Shown: one piece after another, positions 1 to 10,551 of the stretch | Layout: every line of letters starts with the position of its first letter | Position numbering within the stretch: position 1 is the first letter of the stretch | DNA from: Scenedesmus sp. ARA3 | Lineage: Eukaryota; Chlorophyta; Chlorophyceae; Sphaeropleales; Scenedesmaceae | Reading direction: 5' to 3' | Length of the DNA stretch: 21,545 nt | NCBI GenBank assembly: GCA_004335835.1 | Contig: RWJK01001350.1 | Location: 1 to 21,545 of the forward strand | Translations under genes and position numbers: made by a program | Notes under the pieces: model-generated | Database searches by the model: none | What the model saw: only the letters and a program-made list of their open reading frames with translations | What the model was told of the DNA's origin: nothing

Positions 1-33
1 GCTGCTGCAGTTGCTGCTGCTGCTGCTGTGATG
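1..33. repeat. CTG-rich trinucleotide tract
   Basis: The window opens with an interrupted CTG run. Similar tracts recur in introns and exons throughout the window. Whether this one lies in an intron or exon cannot be told because the window is cut here. Confidence 0.6.
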
Positions 34-280
34 CCTGCAGCAGAGGGTGGGCCTGCCTCCGGCATGTCACCTAGCAGGCAGTTGAAAACGGGTTTCATGA
101 AAGCATGCAAAACCGTCGGATGCACGGCGCAAGCACAAGCACAGGCATGCTGCAGGGGTTGGGGCTGCCTCAGCTGCTGCCAGCATCATTATGCAGGGTG
201 ATCAACCACCGAGCAGCAAGTCTTGATGACATATGAACATAACCATACGACACATTCTGTCATATCAACTGCTCTATCCA
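34..280. other. No gene seen
   Basis: This stretch holds no splice-supported coding exon. It lies downstream of the stop of the minus-strand exon at 281-571 and would be its 3' untranslated or intergenic sequence. Confidence 0.4.
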
Positions 281-571
281 CTACTGCTGCAACAAGCAGG
301 ACACCGCAACCGGACCCTCACTGTCGCCTGCAGCTGCAGCGTCCACGTCCATGTCCTGCGGAGCGCTGCGAGGTGCGGGATCGACCAGGGGGCATTTTTC
401 GGGGCCATGGTAAAGGTTGAACTGCGTTTTCTGCCGCGGGTCTGGCCGCTGGCACCTTCTACATTTTCTCGTCAACTCCTTGCCGTTTGTGTCAAAGACG
501 ACGACAGCTTTGTCAAACTCGGTGCCTTTGGCGCCTTTCTCAATCATAAGCACGTCACGGAATACACATAG
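281..571 (-). CDS. Terminal exon of an unrecognised minus-strand gene (partial)
   Basis: Reading down from 571, a pyrimidine-containing stretch ending in CAG (acceptor just above 571) opens into a 96-codon frame that ends with TAG at 283-281. The peptide starts LCVFRDVLMIEKGAKG, continues through a charged stretch with a CRRC pair (KCRRCQRPDPRQKTQFNLYH) and ends in an acidic, Ala-rich tail (MDVDAAAAGDSEG). The balanced composition is unlike the Cys/Gln/Ala shadows seen elsewhere, which supports real coding. No convincing upstream exon was found in 600-1400, so the start of the gene is missing and no family is recognised. The CRRC pair is too little to call a zinc site. A decayed exon or mobile-element fragment is possible. 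Confidence 0.4.
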   Translation of the reverse strand, partial: LCVFRDVLMIEKGAKGTEFDKAVVVFDTNGKELTRKCRRCQRPDPRQKTQFNLYHGPEKCPLVDPAPRSAPQDMDVDAAAAGDSEGPVAVSCLLQQ

Positions 572-1826
572 CTGGCGTGTGAGAGCTGAGCCAGAGAACC
601 AGAGGGAAGGCCGGCAGCTAGTAGAGTGGGTGCTTGCGCACTCGAAAGCAACATTGATGCGGTATCAAAACTAAATTATATGCAGGTGGGCTTAGGATGT
701 GTGTGACCTCCTGATGGATGCTGCAAGGGCAGTGTAACTAGTTACTGACAGTCAGTGGGGGTCTCTTGACAGGCCCACTTCATGTCTGCCTCATGCTGAC
801 ATAAATCCACCATGAAATCATTGGCTTATGCACATATGTTGCACCGAGCACTTGCAAAAGCGGTTTGCATGGCTTCCACATCATGTGTGAGTTGCTGTGT
901 CTGGAGGCATCCTGAAGCTGCAGCTCCGCTCATGTTCCCCCTGAAAAACTAAATGTAAGATGGTATGAACAGATATTTTTGCAGTGAGAGGGGGGCTAAT
1001 GGCTTCCTTGCATTGTTCCACAAGCCAGGGCAAGTACCATCCACAGCTTGTTCCTGTGGATGCTGAATGGGGTGCTTGTGGATGAGTTGAGGACATTCTG
1101 TGGATGCTTTTTGCCATAGTGTATAGCATGCCTTTGCAAGAGATCCAGCAATCATCCAGTGCTCCAGGACACCACCACCGCCATACCACAGCAGTATCAG
1201 ACATTGTTTGGCAGGCATTCCCATTGATGACTGCTAAGCATGTGAGATGCTATGGATTCATGGCCGTGGTTTGGCAGCAGTGATGTGTGCCAACAGGCAG
1301 ATTGTGTGCTCCCTGCCGCATAGCAACAGCAAGGACTGTCAAAACAGCACTGTATACGTTGTAGTAAATCATTTGTTACAATGTCCTACCTACTCATAGC
1401 ATCATCGTGTATTGCACCACTGGCCTACAACTCGCTGACAGCGACTTTACAAACCACCTCATCCCACCATGACCGCCACCACGGCCAGTATGTGCATGGC
1501 TGAACAACGATATGCACATAGCTGAGAGCCATGACTGTGGTCTGTATAATGTCTGCACTGCCAATGGCGATATGTTTGACAGTGACAGTCAGTCCTGCTG
1601 TCCAATATGTAATTCGAGAAGACATGAACCATCTTGACTGTGTAGCTTGGCACTGGTTGTATTCACCAGCAACCAAGCAGGGCCACATGCCCAAGTGCTG
1701 TCCATGCATTCTTATGCTCTGCTGCTGCTAGGGGCGTAGCCTGATCACACAGTACTTCACATGGACGATGTGCATGAACAAGCAGGACCAGCCTCCTCAA
1801 CAGCTGCTGCTACACACCCAAACAGC
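572..1826. other. Intergenic region, no supported gene
   Basis: Several open frames of 60-107 codons exist on both strands (for example minus 1204-881 and 1709-1425), but none has matched splice sites or a convincing composition, and they overlap each other. A near-repeat of CTGTGGATG/CTTGTGGATG occurs at about 1053-1105. The 3' end of the large minus-strand gene should fall in the right part of this stretch. Confidence 0.4.
1447..1451 (-). terminator. Possible polyadenylation signal TGTAA for the large minus-strand gene
   Basis: TGTAA is the usual poly(A) signal in chlorophycean algae (established knowledge). On the minus strand the first copy after the stop codon at 1827 lies here, giving a 3' UTR of about 375 bases, a normal length for such genes. 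A second copy lies at about 1376-1380. The motif is only 5 bases, so chance occurrence is likely. Confidence 0.25.
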
Positions 1827-4800
1827 TTAGGCTGACGCTTTGCAAGTTCCAGCTGGGTTGCCGCCACTGGTCTGCCACCAGCTCGTGCACAGAGTAGCAG
1901 TGCTGTCAGTGCAGCCCTTAAAGTCGCTGCCAGTGGTGACAGCTGCACAACAAGCGAAACAACACAGGTCAGTCTGGGCGCAGATCATTGCATCACAAGG
2001 AGAGCAGCTCCCTGGGTTCAGCCCCAAACCTAGGAGTTCCGAGCAGTGTCTTCAGTCAGTGAGCTGCTGTATAGAAATTGAGCACTCATTGCTTGCAGTG
2101 AAACTACATGCTGCACATATTGAAGGCGCGGCAAAGGCAGCGCAACTGGTCTTGACATATAGGGCTTTGGTCTTAAAAGAACTTGATGCTGTGATTCACG
2201 CATGTGCAGAATTTCTTACACACAGAAGTTGCTAAATATGGGCAACGCAGATGGTCTTAACGCTACAGGCCTTGAATGCAATACATGCGACTGCTACACT
2301 GCATGAACTGCTAGAATTTGTGCTGGGGTGTTACTCACTGGTTGGATAAGCCTCAATAACGTTGGGGGTGTTTGCCCTGTCCTCGCAAGTGGTTGGCGCC
2401 GTACCGCCTGTCGTGAGGCCGAAGCTTGCGCAGCTGAGCAGGGTGGAGGTCTGTGCTGTCTGCAGGCTGACAATAAACTTGTAGGTGGTTGCCGTGGGGT
2501 AATTGCTGGTGCTGGTAAGGCTTGCACACTGGGAGAAAGTGAAAGCACTGGATCCAATCAGGCATCCCCTGGTTTCTGCTGCTGCGCAGACGCCAGCTGC
2601 GGTCAGCTTAGCAACGTTTGCTGGGTCTGCTGCTACAGTGTCGCACAATGGCACAGCACCAGTTGGGCAGGCGGCATTGGCGCGGCAGGCTGTGATCTTC
2701 ATGTCGTTGTTGATCAGTGGCAGATATGATGCTGGGCAAGCAGTGGCGGCCCTGGCACAGCCTTTCAGGTTGGCAGGGTCCAGCGCTGCAGTTGCGGTAG
2801 CCACAGTGTCAGAGCTGACTGGGATGATGTATGTGCTTGATGGCACAACCAGGCCGCAGGACCTTGTACTGTCGCCTGCGGCAGTCTGGGGGTTGGTGAC
2901 GCACGCCTCCAGCCTGGGGGTTGCATCGGTGGCTGAGAAAGGGCCGAACAGGCCGAATTTGGCACCCGAGGTGAAGGTGTAGCCGGAAGAAGGGCATGCA
3001 GAGCTGCTGCCAACAAGGCCGATGCAGCCTGCTGGCTGCAGCTCATTGTACTTCCTGACCTGCGCCAGGCTGCCGCATGAGCGGGTAGCGTCGTTGATGC
3101 GGCACTCAACAATGTTGCCGACTGCAACATCAGGAGTGGATGCCGCACCAGCCACAGCTGTGCCGGCAGCCACAAAGAAGGTGTAGTCGCCGGCCACAGG
3201 AAGCGCAGCTGGGCACCCATTGGCTTGCAGGTCACCCTTTGAAGTTGCTGCATTGATGCAGCCCAGGATGGTGGCAGCGCTGTCACCAGCCAGGTTGCTC
3301 TGGCGCACAGGGATGCTGCCAGTGTTTCCAGTGACTGGGCAGGCAGCAGCGCGGTCCTTGAAGCAGTAAACGTTATTTCCAGCAGTGAGTGTTCCGTCCG
3401 TAGCGGCCCGGAAGTAGGGGGCTGCAGCTGGGCAGTAGACCGCACCTGGCCTGGTGCAGCCAATCTGCAGTGCAGCAGCAGAGCAGCAGTGCAGCTCAGA
3501 TTCAGCATGACCCCTCCAGCTGCTGCTGATGATGACAATGGTGATTGGCGACAACGCTGGCAGAGATGATGATGGCTGACGAAGATGCTGGCAATGATGT
3601 GGCCGGTAAAGCACTGGTGCATGTGATTGTGATGACAACAGGTGTGGCAATCATGTTGCAACAGGGTACCGTGTCCTCTGGCTTTGTTATGTTTTAGGCG
3701 ATGCAGGGATTTTCGCTTGAAGAAGTGTTTGCCTTGCAGCACCCACCCTTGCGACTGCGTCTGACGCAGAGTAGACAGGGATGGTTGCGACGGTGTTGGG
3801 ATTTGCGCCACAGGGGATGGTTGCCGATGCCCAGCACTCTGTCAGAACTGGCACCTTGTTGTTGCTGCTGCTCACATCTCCGTAGATTGAGAACTGGTAG
3901 TTGGTTGTTGGGCAGGATGTTGAAGCACCAGACATGCAGCCTGTAGGTGCTGCCCCATCGGCAGGTTTCAAGTCGAAGTATTTGACTGGGAACAGGCTTC
4001 CACAAGCGTCTGAATCACCACAGCCGATCTGGGTGGCAGCTGCACCATAGATCGCCTTGGTGTAGGTTGCTCCACCACACGTTGACGTTGCCTGGCAGCC
4101 GGCAATGTCCTTGCCCTTGTACTGTGCAGTGTAGCCAGCTGGGCAGGCAGCAGATGCTGTCGACTTGGCGCAGCCAGCCAGGTTGACTGGTGTGCCAATC
4201 TGTGGGATGACGGCAGTGTATGGGGTGCTGGCACCAAGGAAATTCTTGCAGGCGTCGGTGTTGCCTGCAGTGGCGGGCAGCGCGTTGTTGGGCACCTGGC
4301 GACACTCATCAATCACAGCAGTGCTGCCAACCAGGAAGAAGGGGTAGAAATAAGGGGAGACGGTCACAGCCGACCCAGCCGTAGTTGGGGCCGTAGCACC
4401 AGGGCAGGTGCTGGCGCCTGCAGCCAGGCAACCTGTAGTTGACAGGCCATCGCTGCTCTTCAGGGCAATGGCTGTGCAGGCTGCAGGGCTTGGCCTGCAC
4501 TCGCTGATCTGGAAGGAGATCAATCCTGTGGAAGATGTGACCTGGGACATGTACGGAACTGGTGCAGTTGTAGGGCAGATGGTGTCTTTGTCCTGCGCCA
4601 TGCAGCCAACCACGTTGCCTGTGCCAGCGGCATTGCCGAACACCTCCGCGTTGTAGCTGCCAAACACAGTGTCACTGTTGCAGTTTGCAGCTGCCTGTGG
4701 CGGCAGGCAGCGCACCAGCTTGGCTCCAGCGAACGTGCCTGAGTACAGGGGGAAGGGGAAGCCGGGGTCAAGGCAGGCTGTGGTGACGCTGGAGCAGCCC

Positions 4801-7106
4801 ACGGTAGCGCCGTCAGCGGTGTTGGCGAGGATGACCTGGCTATTCGATGAGCATGTTGACTGAGTTGCGGAGCAGCCAATGATGGCACCGTTGGCTCCGG
4901 TGGTGGTCACAGGGTAGCCGCCAGCAGAGATTGCTACGCAAGGCACACTGATGCTGGCCTGGCAGCGCTGGTCTACTGATGCCGTGCTCCTGAACCAAAT
5001 TGGGAAGGTGGTCGGGCACACTGTGAGATCCTTATGGGTGCAGCCAATCAGGGTAGAACCATCAGGGCTGAACAGAGGAAGCTTTGAATCAGCGTAGTCT
5101 GCTACTGGGTAGCTTGCACACCCCTGCAGGCCAATAACCTGGGGCACACAATAGGCCACACCCGAGCTGGTTGCCGTAGCCGCAGTCTGGGACTGCAGGG
5201 TGAAGGGGCTGGGGGTGTTGGCACAGGTGGAGTCTGCGCTGTAGCAGCCGAGCACCTCAGCATCAGCTCCTGTTGCGCCTGGGTTGAGCCTGTTCAGGGC
5301 AACAACTGGATAGGTTGTGGGGCACTGGGGGCTGGCAACGCCGAAGGCTTTCTTGATGCATGCAGTCAGGACAGTCTTGGTGTAGCCAGGCTTGCTGAAG
5401 CTGGAGGATGCGCCAGGATCAGCGATGGTGGGCACGAAAGCTGGGCAGGCGGTGACCTCGCCAGCTGGGTAGCACTTGGTCACGGTGTTGCTGTCCAGCC
5501 ATGTGAAGGGGAAGGCAGATGGGCAGGTGGTGGCTGCGTCTTCCACGCAGCCCAGGGTGCGCTCGGTGCCGGTAGAGTTGGACATGATGGGCTTGCTGTA
5601 GCTGCCGGAGGTGGCCAGGCCATTGATGGTGGTGCCGAGGAACACGGTGGCGCAAGTGGACACCACGCCGTTGGCCCAGCAGTTGGTCAGCGTCAGGGTG
5701 GTGGACGACACGTTGGCGACGCCGGTGAATCTGCTGAACAGGGGAGTGTTGAAGGCAGCTGGGCAGGTAGAGCCGAACGCCATGCAGCCAGCCAGGTTGC
5801 CGGCAACATCCCTGCGCAGGGAGATGGGGTAGGCTGCCGGGCATGCGATGGTGGCATTCTGGCAGCGCTCAACGTTGCCGGCCACATTGGTCAGAGGGAT
5901 CTGGCCGGAGGGGCACACAGTGGGGGCTGGAGGGTTGACGCTGCAGGAGGCCAGGGCGCCGCTGCTGGCAGACTGCAGCGGGAAGGGGTAGGCTGCGGGG
6001 CAGACGGTAGAGCTTGACACAATACAGCCGTCCAGGGCATCACCAGTCTTGACCTCAATGGTGTATGCGCCAGAGTTGGCTACGCTTGCACCCATGCCGG
6101 CGGCGTTCAGGTCGCAGGCGCTGCGGGTCTGCCTGCACTCAGCCAGCTGGGGGGTGGCTGTGACGTTGTTGTTGGGGTTCCTGTACAGGCGCAGGCTGAA
6201 GCCGGGCGGGCAGGTGGTGGTGGTGGGGGCCAAGCACTGCACGGCGCGGGTGGTGGTGCAGGGGACAGCACCGCCGCACACTGGGGAGGTGGGCTCGGTG
6301 AACATGACCTCAATGGGGAACTTCAGGACATCCGTGTCGGGGCAAGCCTGGCTGAGGCTGTTCAGGGTAAGGCAAGCAGAGGGCGTGGATGCACCGGTTG
6401 CCAGGGCGGGCACAGTGTAGGCCTGGTTGCCGGTGGTGCTCCAGGCGGGGCAGCTGGTGGTGTCCACGCAGCGCTCCATGGTGGCGAAGCCGTTGGCTGC
6501 GCTGCGGTAGGCCACGAAGGGGCAGGCGTCGGAGGTGGCGTTCACGCAGCCGATCAGGGTGTTGTCCACCTTAGTCACCTGCAGCCAGCAGCAGGTACAC
6601 GGCAGTGAGCCAGGAACACAATACAATTTAGTCACAACAAACTTAATTATTATGCAGCAGCTGATCACGTACATGGAGGCTGCATGCTGCAGCAGCATGC
6701 AGAAAAAACTGAATGTATTTTCTAGCCGTGTGAGTGGCTGCACCACACAGGGCATCAACACACCACTGAGCAGGAGCAGAGTGTGTGCTGCACGCACCTG
6801 CAGGGAGTAGCCGGCGTAGTTGCAGCCGCCCTGGTTGGGGCGGCACTCCTGCCTCACAGATGGTTTGCCGCTGTACAGCACCAGGGTGAAGCCAGTGGGG
6901 CAGGGTGTGCTCTCAGTGATGCACTGCACCACCACGGGGACGTTTGCCAGAGTCTTGACCTCAACGGGTGCGGAGGCGGGGCAGAAGGCCAGGTTGGTGC
7001 TGTTGAGGCAGGCGATGAGGCTGCTGCCGTTGAAGGCGGGGGTGGTGCTGTTGCTGCACACGCACGCGCCTGATGCGTCAGGTGCAGCACCATCCACGCA
7101 GGGGTT
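1827..7106 (-). repeat. Coding region of the divergent two-cysteine protein repeats
   Basis: Exons 6-9 of the large gene encode this array. Clear units include IGCTHKDLTVCPTTFPIWF, the segment with CPAAYPFPLQ, CPAAYPISLR, CPSAFPFTWL, CPTTYPVVAL, CPTTAPVPYM, CPAGYTAQYK and CPASYLPL. Unit length and the second half of each unit vary, and several units use a DxC or NxC form without the CP. The repeats are visible at protein level but not as near-identical DNA, so the array is old. The last unit is completed only by exon 9 (SDFKGCTDSTATLCTSWW). Confidence 0.75.
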
Positions 7107-8919
7107 CTGCAGTAGCAGCAGCAGCAGCAGCAGGATGCCTCTCAGTGGTGAGTAAATTAGGCAAAAAGGCGCGGTGTGCTGCTGACAGTGCACAGCTGCT
7201 GTGTTGCAAATAGGCGACATGCAAAGAATTGCAACCGCATTTGCAGCCATAAGGTATCTCCTGGCATGCATTGTTCTGTTGTGCGACAACTCACAGGAGA
7301 CGGGCTGGGAGATGGGCTGGGGCTTGGGCTGGGCACCTCAGGGCTGGGGCTTGGGCTTGGGCTGGGCACCGCGGGGCTGGGGCTGGGCACCACGGGGGCG
7401 CACACAGTCATGTTGGGCGCTGCAGCAGCAGGCACAGAGCAGCAGTGAGTTGCCCACCCTACTCCGCACATTGCAAGAACCAGCTGTTGCAACATGACCT
7501 GCTGCTGCTCCTGAGAGGCGATAACTATGCTCTCTTGCATGCAGCTTGACCCACTGCAACTTTCACGCAGTGCCAGTCTGTAGGCTGTTCAGGCCTGCTG
7601 CTCAGCCAGGTGCCCACCCACCTGCGTACTCCACCCAGTTGTCGCCAAACCCGGTCGCGCCTGGGCCGTTGGGGAAGAAGGAGTTCTGCCTGTTGCCGTC
7701 TGCAAAGCAGCAGTGCACAGCAAGGAACGGCAGCCTTCAGAATGTGGCATTGGCAAGCTCGACACACAAGATGATGACCTGCAGATTGTTTCTGTTGGAG
7801 ATGCTGTTGCTGTCTTGACGCCAGCAGTTTTGCCTGCTGCAGGCAACCTGCTGAGGTGTTCTGACAATATAGCTGCTGCTGTATTTTCAGTCCGCTGGTT
7901 CAGCTGCTGCAGGTTTTTTTTGATGTGAGCGTGCAGCATGTGCAATGCACAGCAGAGCCGGCCACTCACTGTTCTGTGACACCTTGAAGGGCTTGAACAG
8001 AGCTGCCACAGTCTTGTACAGCTTGGTGTTGTAGCCGCCAGTGCAGCGGCCAGCACTGACACCGCCCACGGCATTGAACATCGCGTCCTTGACGGCAGTG
8101 TCGGTGGTGCCATTGAACTTGATCATGGTCCTGTAGGAGGCGTACTTGGTGCCATTGATCTGCAAGAAGCAGGGGCAGCAGCACGCACAGTCAATATCAG
8201 ATATGCAAGAGCTTGAAAAGTGCCGCCTTACAACCCCCAGCGGCCACCACAGAGCAGTAAGGGCGACCCATGATGTGGAAGCGTTGTTTTGCATTCCTTC
8301 TGCTGAGGACCAGAGGCTGTGCAATCACCATCAAATTGGGCAGCAGCTGGGGCATCACATGCGTCTAGATACATGGCGCCGACGTAGCGGCCGTGGGTGC
8401 TCACCGTGAATGTGACGCATGGCTGGCGCACAGCCACCACTGTCTTGGCTGCCTGGGGCAGCTGAGCAGCGATGAGGGCAGCCTGGAAGTCAGCGATGAC
8501 AGCCTTGGCCAGGGTGTTGTTCACATTCCTGTCGCTAAGCTCACTGGCAACGTCGTCGCAGGTGACACCCTCAAGACCCCAAGTGGCCTGCAGGGCATGG
8601 ACAGAACACAAGTCAGATGCCGACTGCTGCCACACCAATCCTCGCTGATGGCTGCCAAGTGTGAGACACGCGGGGGTTCAGGGAGGATCTGAGCGCCTGC
8701 TCATGCAGCACCATGGCAGCCTGACATGTATCAGCAGGCTCCAGCATAATGCAGGATTATATACCGCATTGGTCAGAAGCGCACCTGAACAAACTGGTTG
8801 CGGCTCGTCTGCACTGGGGTGGCACGAGGAGCTGACTGCAGTGTGCGGCCTGCAGCTGCAAGCTGGAGCCCCAGCAGCAGGACTGCCAGGGGCAGCAGCG
8901 CCCGCATGGAGGAGCGCAT
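1827..8919 (-). CDS. Large secreted Cys-rich repeat protein with Ser-Pro hinge (nine exons, 1697 aa)
   Basis: Exons on the minus strand: 8919-8785, 8587-8405, 8159-7970, 7699-7622, 7419-7295, 7106-6798, 6578-3747, 3464-2339, 1942-1827. All junctions are GT-AG, phases match at every join, and the total is 5094 nt including the TAA stop. The start is ATG at 8919, followed by a typical signal peptide (MRSSMRALLPLAVLLLGLQL, then AAAG). Residues about 46-195 form an N-terminal domain with few cysteines that I do not recognise; it lacks the usual pherophorin signature. Residues about 207-237 are a Ser-Pro hinge. Residues 238-1697 are tandem divergent units of about 35-45 residues, each with two cysteines, roughly [GE]C-x(5-10)-CP-x-x-[FY]-P, with many N-x-S/T sequons. 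Hydroxyproline-rich hinges joined to Cys-rich modules are typical of algal wall proteins, so an extracellular-matrix role is inferred. No catalytic motif is visible and there is no C-terminal membrane anchor. Confidence 0.85.
7295..7387 (-). repeat. Ser-Pro hinge coding repeat
   Basis: The second part of exon 5 encodes about 31 residues of alternating Ser-Pro broken by AVP and EVP, giving PSPSP blocks. Such SP tracts are O-glycosylated after proline hydroxylation in algal and plant wall proteins (established knowledge). It separates the N-terminal domain from the Cys-rich array. Confidence 0.8.
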
Positions 8920-9250
8920 GCTGAGTGAGGGATGTGCTGCTTCCTCCTGAAGCACCAACAGCAGCCCAGACAGGAAAGTTGGTTAGTTTGGTGGCAATGG
9001 CAGCTGGATCAAGTCATCAGGCTGTTGCTGTTGCTGGTGATGGTGTTGTTAGGATGGTTGCACTGACCATGACAGTTCAGTGCCTGCAGCTGAGGATCAC
9101 GCCTCAGATCGCTAACTGATCTTAAGCACATTCGATCATTAACATTTTCACAGCAGAAACGTAGTAAACATGATGGATACTTGATGCTCGCACGCTGCTT
9201 GCTGGAGCACAAACCAGCTAAGGGATCAGCGCCAAGCAGCTGTCGGCGAG
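8920..9250. promoter_or_regulatory. 5' flank of the large minus-strand gene
   Basis: This stretch lies just upstream of the start codon at 8919 and would hold the 5' UTR and proximal promoter. Its composition is that of the flanking genome. No clear core promoter element is seen inside it. TATA-like strings on the minus strand occur a little further out, at 9274-9267 (TATAAATT) and 9361-9354 (TATAAAAG), inside the AT-rich island. Confidence 0.3.
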
Positions 9251-9291
9251 GGCGGCTCACTTTGCAAATTTATACTGGTTTAATGTGATGA

Positions 9292-9594
9292 ACAACCTCA
9301 AACCACGTATGTGTGTTTGGAGAGCTTGATGATACCTCGGGTCGTGGTCGGGTCTTTTATACGCACACTTTTGCGCGCTGGCAGACCGCCGAGACGGATA
9401 AACACCGCCGTAGCTACTTTAAATTTCGCAAAAAAAGGGGTTATCATATCATCGAAGTTGTAACGAATGATGAAATTATTGCACCGGTAATTGATACACC
9501 TGATATGCACAATGAAGGAAACAATTGCGACCATTCCCTTTACCTTGATAGTACACAACAAAAAAATCACTGTTCCGTCAAAAAACTTAATTAA
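9292..9594 (+). CDS. Unidentified open frame in the AT-rich island (doubtful)
   Basis: The frame is open from the stop at 9289 to TAA at 9592-9594. There is no ATG at its head (the first usable start-like codon is GTG at 9313), so it would be an internal or broken fragment. The peptide has a varied composition (GELDDTSGRGRVFYTHTFAR, then a basic RRSYFKFRKKRGYH patch). The opposite strand is also open over 9298-9570, and an overlapping frame starts with ATG at 9512. No family is recognised. Confidence 0.2.
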   Translation, partial: TTSNHVCVFGELDDTSGRGRVFYTHTFARWQTAETDKHRRSYFKFRKKRGYHIIEVVTNDEIIAPVIDTPDMHNEGNNCDHSLYLDSTQQKNHCSVKKLN

Positions 9595-9917
9595 TATTAT
9601 TTAAACGTTGAAAAACTCACTTTCCGTAGGCAGCGGTGCCACCGTCACGGTGTCCGGCAGTGGCGGGAGGGGCTCTCTTGATGCTGTCTTGGTGGCACCG
9701 CCGAATTGTTTGCGTTTCGCCGCACAGTTTGGTTACAACTTTTCAACTCAAAAAAGCATTCATGTTTGTAATGAATTGCAGTTATCATAAGCTTCTATGA
9801 AGACAGTGCGCAACAACATGACTATCTTTCAGCGCGGAAGCGGCACCTGTCTACACCTCTCAAAGCCCCGCACATGTGGTTCAACAAATTGACTATTGTT
9901 GTTGTTTATGATAATGT

Positions 9918-10208
9918 TTGACAAATTTTATTATTCGTTTACTTTTCAACAGCCCTGAACGTCCGCCGAATGTGCCCTATCATTGTATGCGCGCCAGCAC
10001 AATTTTGCAGCCACCGCTCCAGCGGCGCAAATTAAGCTGCTGGCACGAGCACTCGCATGCATTCACAAACATGATTGACAATGAAAAATTGTTTTATTTG
10101 AACTGGTCAACATGGATTCCCACAGAATTTGTACAAGTGCACAGTGCAGTGCACATTTGTCTAATAATCAATGAATATCTCTCATACAATTTTTCTTTTA
10201 TTGCCTGA
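9918..10208 (+). CDS. Unidentified open frame in the AT-rich island (doubtful)
   Basis: A 96-codon open frame is bounded upstream by a TAA at 9912. It has no ATG until residue 24. The peptide has a normal mix of residues (NSPERPPNVPYHCMRAS, later KLFYLNWSTWIPTEF). It is listed because its composition differs from the chance frames elsewhere in the window. A fragment of a decayed gene is the most that can be claimed. Confidence 0.18.
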   Translation: MTNFIIRLLFNSPERPPNVPYHCMRASTILQPPLQRRKLSCWHEHSHAFTNMIDNEKLFYLNWSTWIPTEFVQVHSAVHICLIINEYLSYNFSFIA

Positions 10209-10261
10209 AACATGATAATGTTGATTTCTTTGGAAAAAACGTTTAATAAACTCAATCGGTA

Positions 10262-10278
10262 GCGGCGAGCGAAGCCGC
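10262..10278. repeat. Small inverted repeat GCGGC/GCCGC
   Basis: A perfect 5-bp GC stem with a 7-base loop sits in an otherwise AT-rich context. It could form a hairpin, but a stem this short can arise by chance. Confidence 0.3.
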
Positions 10279-10530
10279 ATCGCGTTGAAATTGTCTCGAA
10301 CGCCGATGCATGCATGGGCCCATACGGGCAGCAATTCGGAGACTATTCGGCGCCTACACGTATTTTGCACATAGTGATATCACTTATCATGTCTTATGTT
10401 TGATTTCATGCCATTGCAACACGTTTAGATGGCATATGCAAACTAAGGAGTACAAGTCACCAGGGGGCGGAGGTTGTGACGCTGTGCCACGTTGTGAGGG
10501 AGGGCCACTCCGAGGTTCTAGCTGAAGCCA

Positions 10531-10551
10531 GTGAAAGTGAAAGTGAAAGTG
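10531..10551. repeat. GTGAAA hexanucleotide repeat (about 3.5 copies)
   Basis: Three exact GTGAAA units are followed by a partial one. The flanking string AGCTGAAGCCA, just before the repeat, recurs at about 10650, so a local duplication is possible. Confidence 0.6.

Noticed and set aside
46..195. tRNA-like or rRNA-like signals anywhere in the window
   Set aside because: Only isolated B-box-like strings (for example near 10789) were seen, without a cloverleaf. No RNA gene is called.
1840..2235. 131-codon plus-strand ORF
   Set aside because: It is antisense to exon 9 and intron 8 of the large gene. No independent support.
3748..3946. Plus-strand ORFs over the large gene (for example 2328-2982, 3701-3946, 6049-6420)
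   Set aside because: Shadows of the minus-strand exons, produced by their codon bias.
3687..7289. A single 1200-codon minus-strand ORF taken as a complete gene
   Set aside because: Its first 61 codons lie in intron 5 and its last codons run into intron 7. The true coding part is exons 6-7 of the nine-exon gene, with intron 6 read through.
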